NCBI GenBank assembly: GCA_964058805.1
Contig: CAXKVV010002102.1
Span: forward strand, 1 to 26,519
Source: Schoenoplectus triqueter
Taxonomy: Eukaryota; Streptophyta; Magnoliopsida; Poales; Cyperaceae
Direction: 5' to 3'
DNA length: 26,519 bases
Shown here: positions 20,986-26,519 of the stretch, one piece after another
How the letters are laid out: the number at the start of each line of letters is the position of its first letter
Numbering within the stretch: position 1 is the stretch's first letter
Notes under the pieces: generated by a model
Databases searched by the model: none
Told to the model about the DNA's origin: nothing
What the model saw: the letters and a program-made list of their open reading frames with translations, nothing else
Translations under genes and position numbers: made by a program

Positions 20986-21112
20986 CAGCTCAAAATTTAA
21001 AATTATCATTCTCATGAGATTCTTCATATCAAAATATTGATGGATACAAAAATTTGAGCTATTTTGAGTTTTCTAAATATTTATTTTAGATTTTTAAAAA
21101 TCAGCACTAAAG
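20986..21112. mobile_element. Half-copy of MITE family A
   Basis: agctcaaaatttaaaattatcattctcat, gattcttcatatcaaaat, atacaaaaatttgagctattttgagttttctaa and aaaatcagc follow the order of the left arm of the 8.2-9.1 kb MITEs. The inverse arm and both termini are missing. It lies about 0.85 kb upstream of the lipid transfer ATG. Confidence 0.6.
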
Positions 21113-22379
21113 CATGTCACATGAAATGCGGTGACGTAAAAAAATATTTCACCTTCAGATTTACTGAGTGAATTCAGATTGCTAATTAACGGATATCACA
21201 ATACTCGAATAACAACAGCACTAATAATATCAATAATAATGGACACCACACCGTGTGCATGATATGGAAGTCGAAAACAATTCTCCATCTTATTAAACGA
21301 CTTTGTCAGAAAAAATTTGGTCACAACAAAATTCGAACACACAGGTGTTTTGCTGGTACATTTGACTTCCATAAAGTCGGCTATTCAAATTCCCCTGCTT
21401 ATTTTTTTCGCGATGTCCTAATCAATAATTTTCAAAAAGAAGACCGATGATTGATAATTGACAAAGCGTGGAATTTTCTGTGGCCCTTGGTTCCTAATTT
21501 TTTTTTTCCTTTGTTGGAAGTGTTTGGCATCATTATATCATTATATAATTAAAATGGATCATGCTGCTGCTATGAAACCTAAAAATATAAATCTTAGCAA
21601 GTAAATCTCTGCTCTTTTTTATTACGAGCATAGCCCTGCTTTTTTCGACTACGAACAGAGCCCTGCTCTTCAAATCGATCGGTTGAAAATACATCAAAAA
21701 ATTATGCGCTAATATAAAAAATGATGAAATTAACTCGGATCGTCAGATGTCATTGGCGAGCAGCAGATTTCATTCCCAAATCCTACAATTCAATAACGAC
21801 TTATATGTCAAAAATTCAATAACGACTTTGAATTAATTATAGTTCGGTAAGACTGCAAAAGAGCCCATCGATAACAAATTCATCCGCGTAAACTGGTTCA
21901 AAATGATGTGACAACTGACAACTTATGTTTTAAAAGTCGGTGTACAAAATTTCTCTTTCATATTGAACACTTTACCGTATCATAAACGAAGGGTCCTAAT
22001 CCAATGTGTAGCATGATTTTACGGCAATTAATGAACTTTTACGGCAATACACTAAAAAATATTATTATTATTATTATTTTTAAATTGTGGTATCATATTT
22101 CTTTAGTTCAAAAGCAAATTAAGATGAATATAAAAATAAAAATATAGAATAAGTAATTAAGGTAGTATTAACCAAGATCCTACAATATGATCAAGTCAGG
22201 TGATAACTGGTTGGTAGAGATACATATTAACTACAAAAATAAAAGATTCAATTAAGATAAAAGTGTATAAAATAGTCAACTATAACTTAATCAAATCTAA
22301 ACTAAATGATTAAGAATCAATAATACAAATAAAAGAGACTAAATAATAATAATTGTAAAAAGATAATTAGTGTAAAACA
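21113..22379. other. Intergenic, no gene seen
   Basis: The only notable frame (21253-21450, plus) has no recognisable features. A short ATT run lies near 22060. A small direct repeat of gagc-tagccctgct occurs near 21627-21670. Confidence 0.35.
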
Positions 22380-22900
22380 ACCAACCCGTAACTTGACAAA
22401 GTATTGTAAACTTCAACCAATTGAGAGATTGAAGAATAAAAAGAATGTAAGTACTAAAACTAAAAAAATAAAATTTTGATGGAGTTCGGAATAAAACCTA
22501 TGTCTTCAAGGTCTCACTCCAACAAAGGGAGTGCCGATATATTGATACAAAAAGTGTTTATAATTAAGTTTTAGTTTTTTCAAAAGATAAGTACAAAAAA
22601 ATTAAAAATTATAAAAGCTCAAAGATATGAGGAGCACATAAAAGATGACTACAAGTCTTCAACTAAAGATTTGACTAATTCAATTACTTCAAATTTCTTT
22701 ATTGTGTTTGCAAAAAAATAATTAGAGTTCTCTTGTTGTTCTTTAGGATTGCTAAGGAATGCTTAAGATTGTGAGATTCTGATTAATTCAGTCTGTTCTG
22801 AAGTAATCGTCTTATAGAGCACCAGACAATTAGTTAAGCAGTTTTGCGTAGTAAGCCATTAACAAAGTGACGACACGGGGTTGTACTGACATTTAAAATT
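22380..22900 (-). mobile_element. Second copia-like LTR fragment, inverted relative to the 13-kb copy
   Basis: Read on the minus strand it has GGTGCTCTATAAGA near 22815, then CGGCACTCCCTTTGTTGGAGTGAG, GACATAGGT and CGAACTCCATCAAAAT near 22535-22475. These are the same blocks in the same order as 12990-13415. There is no coding sequence beside it. The ends are not defined. Confidence 0.5.
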
Positions 22901-23835
22901 TATAAATCCCTAATAGTACTTTGATTCAGTTGTAATCGTATGACATACGTTTCCTAGTATGTATATGTGAAAAGCAAGTAAATAAGGGGAGGGGGATTTG
23001 TTCGGTTGAATTGGTTTTTGATATTTTAAAAGACAAAAAAGAAAGTAATAAATATTAATTGGTTTTTATATTAATTACATAAATATTCATAGGGTTTAGT
23101 TTGTTTTCACTTAGATCTGGTTCATATGGCCCATATACTCTCATATATGACCCGTATGAAGTGTAGATGAATTACAACTACTAATCAAAGGTCACTTCTT
23201 CATTGCTTATGTGAATCATAAATGAATAGTACCTAGATAGCAAACCTCAATCTTCACTTGTTGGTTTATTTATTTAGTTGGTGATCAAGTTCGGGTTTCA
23301 AAGTTCACATAGACCTCAGTGTTCACTTGTCAATCTAGATTTCTCAATTCTAAATATTTTGACTAAGCCGAGATTACATCTTTGAACATTATCGATTTGT
23401 TGTCATTTCGCTCAGATTATTTACTTGTGTTAAATTCGATTATTAAATCTCATTTAATTTAATAGTATGTATTATTTAATTTAAATCATGATTCCTAAAT
23501 TTTATTAATCGAATGTTTCATTTATTATCTTGTTTCGTTTTAAGAATACGAGTTGGACTTTCAAATTTTAGATTTTTAGTTGATTCTTTCGTTATAAATA
23601 TTATTCCTTTAATTTAAATTAATATCAAAATAATTCGGGTTAGTTATTTAATTTGATATTAATTTAATTTATATTTTCATAGCCTTTTTAATTTGATCTT
23701 TAGGTTTTGTTATTCGATTCTCAAATCTCATTTAGCTTTACTTATATTTTAAATTTTGATTGAGTGATTATTTATTTATTTATTATTATTATTATTATTT
23801 TTATCACTCTTATTACCTATTTGAAATCTACGGTT
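22901..23835. other. AT-rich intergenic, no gene seen
   Basis: It contains a TTTA/TTA simple repeat at about 23770-23805 and otherwise unremarkable T-rich sequence. Confidence 0.35.
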
Positions 23836-25232
23836 TGACAAGATGCATTAGAAACTGCTATTTAAAAAAGTTGTTTGAGTTTTCAATATTTTTGCCGTCA
23901 TAACTACACATAATTTCGTAAAAAATAATATAACTACTCCTAATCAAATCTATTATAAAGTTGTCTAGTTAAAAGTACGTTATGAATATTTTATAACGTT
24001 ATTTTTCACAAAACATAAGTAAGATGCATTAAAAACTGCTATTTAAATAAGTTATTTTGCTTTATGAAAAATTTTGACCGCACAACTACACATAATTTCG
24101 TGTAAATTAAAATAATTACTTCTGATTACGTCTATTATAAGATTGTCCTATTAAAACTTCTATATGAATATTCTATGACGCTAATTTGTGCAAAATATCA
24201 GTAACATGCATTAAAAACTGCTGTATAAACAAGCTGTTTGAGTTTTTCATAATTTTTGGCCACATAACTACATATAATTTCGTGCAAATTAATATAATTA
24301 CTTCTAATTGCGCCTAATATAAAATTTTTCAATTAAAATTTTGATATAAATATTCTATAACGCTAATATTGCACAAAATATAAGTAAAATACGTTAAAAA
24401 CTGTTGTTTAAACAAATTGTTTGGCTTTATAAAATTTTTTAGCCGCATAACTACACATAATTTTGTACAAATTAATATAATGCCTATTATAAAATTTTTC
24501 AATTAAGACTTCAAAATGAATATTTATGGCACTATTTTTTCTTAAAACATATGTAAGACGCATTAGAAACTGCTATTTAAAAAAATTATCTATTATATAA
24601 TTGTCCACTTAGCAATTCAGTATGAATATCCTATGACACTAATTTTTCATAAAACATAAGTAAGATATATTAGAAACTGCTATTTAAACAAATTGTTTAA
24701 GATTTTTAATATTTTTTGACTCATAACTATACATAATTTCAAGAAAATTAATATAATTACTCCTAATTATATCTATTAAAAGATTATCCGATTCTTCGAT
24801 ATGAACATTGTACAACACAAATTTAGCATAAAACATAAATATGATGCATTAAAAACGGTTGCTTAAACAAATTGTTTGAGTTTTTAAATTTTTTTGGTCG
24901 CATAACTACATATAATTTCATGAACATAAATATAATTACTCCTAATTATGTATAATATATGATTCTCCAATTAAGACTTAGATATAAATATTTTATGACG
25001 CTAATTTTGCATAAATATAAGTAAGATGCATTAGAAATTATTGTTTAAACAAATTATTTAATATTTTTAATATTTTTACATCAAAACTACATATAATTTT
25101 AAGCGAATTAATGTGATTGCTTCTGATTATGTCTATGATAAGATTGTTAAATTAACACTTCGATAATAATATTCGTGAACACTATTTTTTCATAAAACAT
25201 AAATAAGATACATTAAAATTTATTGTTATATT
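23836..25232. repeat. Diverged tandem array of a 181-bp monomer, about nine copies
   Basis: The landmark agatgcattagaaactgc recurs, with changes, at 23841, 24022, 24204, 24387, 24556, 24663, 24842, 25024 and 25206. Intervals are 181, 182, 183, 169, 107, 179, 182 and 182 bp. Each monomer also carries tttaaacaa-ttgtttgag, the cataactacacataattt block, ataattactcctaatt, a tctattataa block and cataaaacataagtaa. Copies 4 and 5 have internal deletions; the last is partial. Sequence before and after lacks these blocks. The monomer length is in the range of plant satellites. Confidence 0.9.
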
Positions 25233-25670
25233 AATTCAAAAATTATTCTATCTCTGAAGTTGAATTTTATTTGTTGGATGTGTGCAACGGAGAAATGACC
25301 TTAAAACGATGTGCTGCCGTGCTGGAATCAATGCTTCAAATATATCAGTTGTTGGAAGTCATCACCGACTCAACAATCACCTCAAATAAGAAAAAAATTC
25401 AAAATCTCAAACCGAAATTAAGGATTATAAATAGAAGTTAAGGGTGTGCGTCTAACTTGAGCCTCCAAAAAAGTAGGCAAGTGAGAGTAACAAAAGTAAG
25501 ATGTCTCCTCTCACGTGTTGAATTTGAGTCTATCTCCTCGCACAAGTATCGGGTTATTTTGTATCGTTGTATTGTATCCATATTGTAATAATAAAGAGCT
25601 GTAATTTGTATCATGCTGCTGTTTCTCTTCTAATTCTAATAACAAATAAAAAGTACTAATTTTTACAATC
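25233..25670. other. Intergenic, no gene seen
   Basis: The sequence is less AT-biased than its neighbours but holds no supported open frame. The 60-codon minus-strand frame at 25511-25693 has no recognisable features. Confidence 0.35.
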
Positions 25671-25679
25671 TCATAGGAG

Positions 25680-25842
25680 TGTTTGACATTCAATGGAATA
25701 ACAAAAAATTGAAATAGAATGGCTATTCCGACGAATTAATTTGTCAAACGAATTTTAGACTAAGTAGAAGAGTGCGGAATAGTGCTAATCCGGTATACCA
25801 ACTTATAGGTGGAATACCGGATTAGCTCTCGTCGGAATAACG
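25680..25842. mobile_element. MITE remnant with strong hairpin, right end lost into a microsatellite
   Basis: A 13-bp perfect stem (gctaatccggtat at 25784, ataccggattagc at 25814) encloses a 17-base loop. Further out, gctattccgacga (25722) pairs with tcgtcggaataac (25829-25841). The left flank begins with agtgtttgacattcaatgg, in the style of MITE termini, while the right side changes at once into ATT repeats. Confidence 0.5.
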
Positions 25843-25844
25843 AT

Positions 25845-26490
25845 TATTATTTGATTATGATTATTATATTATTGTATTATGATTATGGTTAAGATTTAGT
25901 ATTATTATATTATATTTATGATTATAATTTATTATTATATTAATATTATGATTATTATTATTTATTATCATTATTATCATTATATTATTATTATTATTAA
26001 ATTATTATCATTATTATTATTATATTATCATTACCATTAATATTATTATATTATTTATTATTATTATAAATATAATTTTAATATTATATTATTATATTAT
26101 GAATATAAATATAATTATTTTATTATTATATTATTATGATCAAGATTATTTATTATTATATTATTATATTATGATGATTATGATTATGATTATTATTACT
26201 AATTATTATTTTATTATGTTGTATTATATTATTAAAATTATGATTACTTATTATTATTATATTATTATTATAATTATGATTGTAATTATATTTTTTTATT
26301 ATTATATTACTATATTATGATTATGTTTATATTTTTATTATATTACTATTATAATATTATTATTTATTATGATTATTTTTTATTACTTTATTATTATTAT
26401 TATCTTACTATTATTATTATTATTATCTTACTATTATTATTATTATCATCATCATTATTAGTATCATAATTATTCATATTTTAACTATTA
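25845..26490. repeat. Long imperfect ATT/TTA microsatellite
   Basis: About 640 bp of attatt, attattatg and ttatcatt units with only scattered interruptions. It gives long Ile/Tyr/Met-rich frames on the plus strand that are not genes. The last bases of the window (ctgccaaatgatattttcg) are unique sequence. Confidence 0.9.
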
Positions 26491-26519
26491 TGAGTAACAA
26501 CTGCCAAATGATATTTTCG

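Noticed and set aside
21253..21450. 65-codon plus-strand frame with Cys and His residues, at first suggestive of a zinc finger
   Set aside because: Spacing of Cys/His fits no known finger and the frame is isolated in AT-rich DNA.
23836..25232. CRISPR-like array
   Set aside because: The repeating unit is the full 181-bp monomer without short identical repeats and unique spacers; the context is a plant nucleus.
26099..26320. 73-codon Ile/Tyr/Met-rich frame
   Set aside because: Lies wholly in the ATT/TTA microsatellite.

Overview
The window reads as nuclear DNA of a flowering plant, probably a eudicot. It is very AT-rich and has two intron-containing genes with GT-AG introns whose products match plant families. 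The rest is non-coding DNA full of transposon remnants: a 5'-truncated LINE, LTR-like pieces, fold-back MITEs and diverged tandem repeats. There is no sign of operons, Shine-Dalgarno sites, CRISPR or phage. I found no intact transposase or reverse transcriptase. Base-level splice junctions below were worked out by hand from frame continuity and splice consensus, without transcript data.

Region 1 (about 1-6900, minus strand): a complete 11-exon gene for a plant Hip (Hsp70-interacting protein, FAM10/ST13 family) co-chaperone of 390 residues. It has an N-terminal dimerisation segment, acidic linker, three TPRs, a charged helix, GGMP/GGFP repeats and a C-terminal STI1/DP domain. Its 2.8-kb first intron holds a decayed, 5'-truncated LINE in the same orientation, with an AT-rich tandem duplication near the LINE 3' end.

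Region 2 (about 6900-18750): a gene-free interval packed with inverted-repeat elements. In order: an 813-bp fold-back; two adjacent copies of a roughly 400-bp MITE, one with a perfect 10-bp target duplication; another 385-bp fold-back; a degenerate tandem array; a copia-like LTR fragment that seems to sit between the arms of an older fold-back; a TG...CA LTR-like stretch; a Tourist-like element flanked by TAA; and two further inverted repeats.

Region 3 (18749-20160, minus strand): a complete three-exon gene for a 151-residue GPI-anchored non-specific lipid transfer protein. It has a signal peptide, the eight-cysteine motif, a short Pro/Ser linker and a hydrophobic C-terminal tail.

Region 4 (20161-26519): intergenic DNA with a half-copy of the first MITE family upstream of the lipid transfer gene, a second LTR fragment of the 13-kb family in opposite orientation, a diverged array of about nine 181-bp monomers (23.84-25.23 kb), a hairpin-containing MITE remnant and a long ATT/TTA microsatellite running to the window end.

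The two genes have no evident functional link: one is a cytosolic chaperone partner, the other an apoplastic, membrane-anchored lipid-binding protein. The most unusual aspect is the density of fold-back elements between them. I did not find a convincing new multi-gene system.
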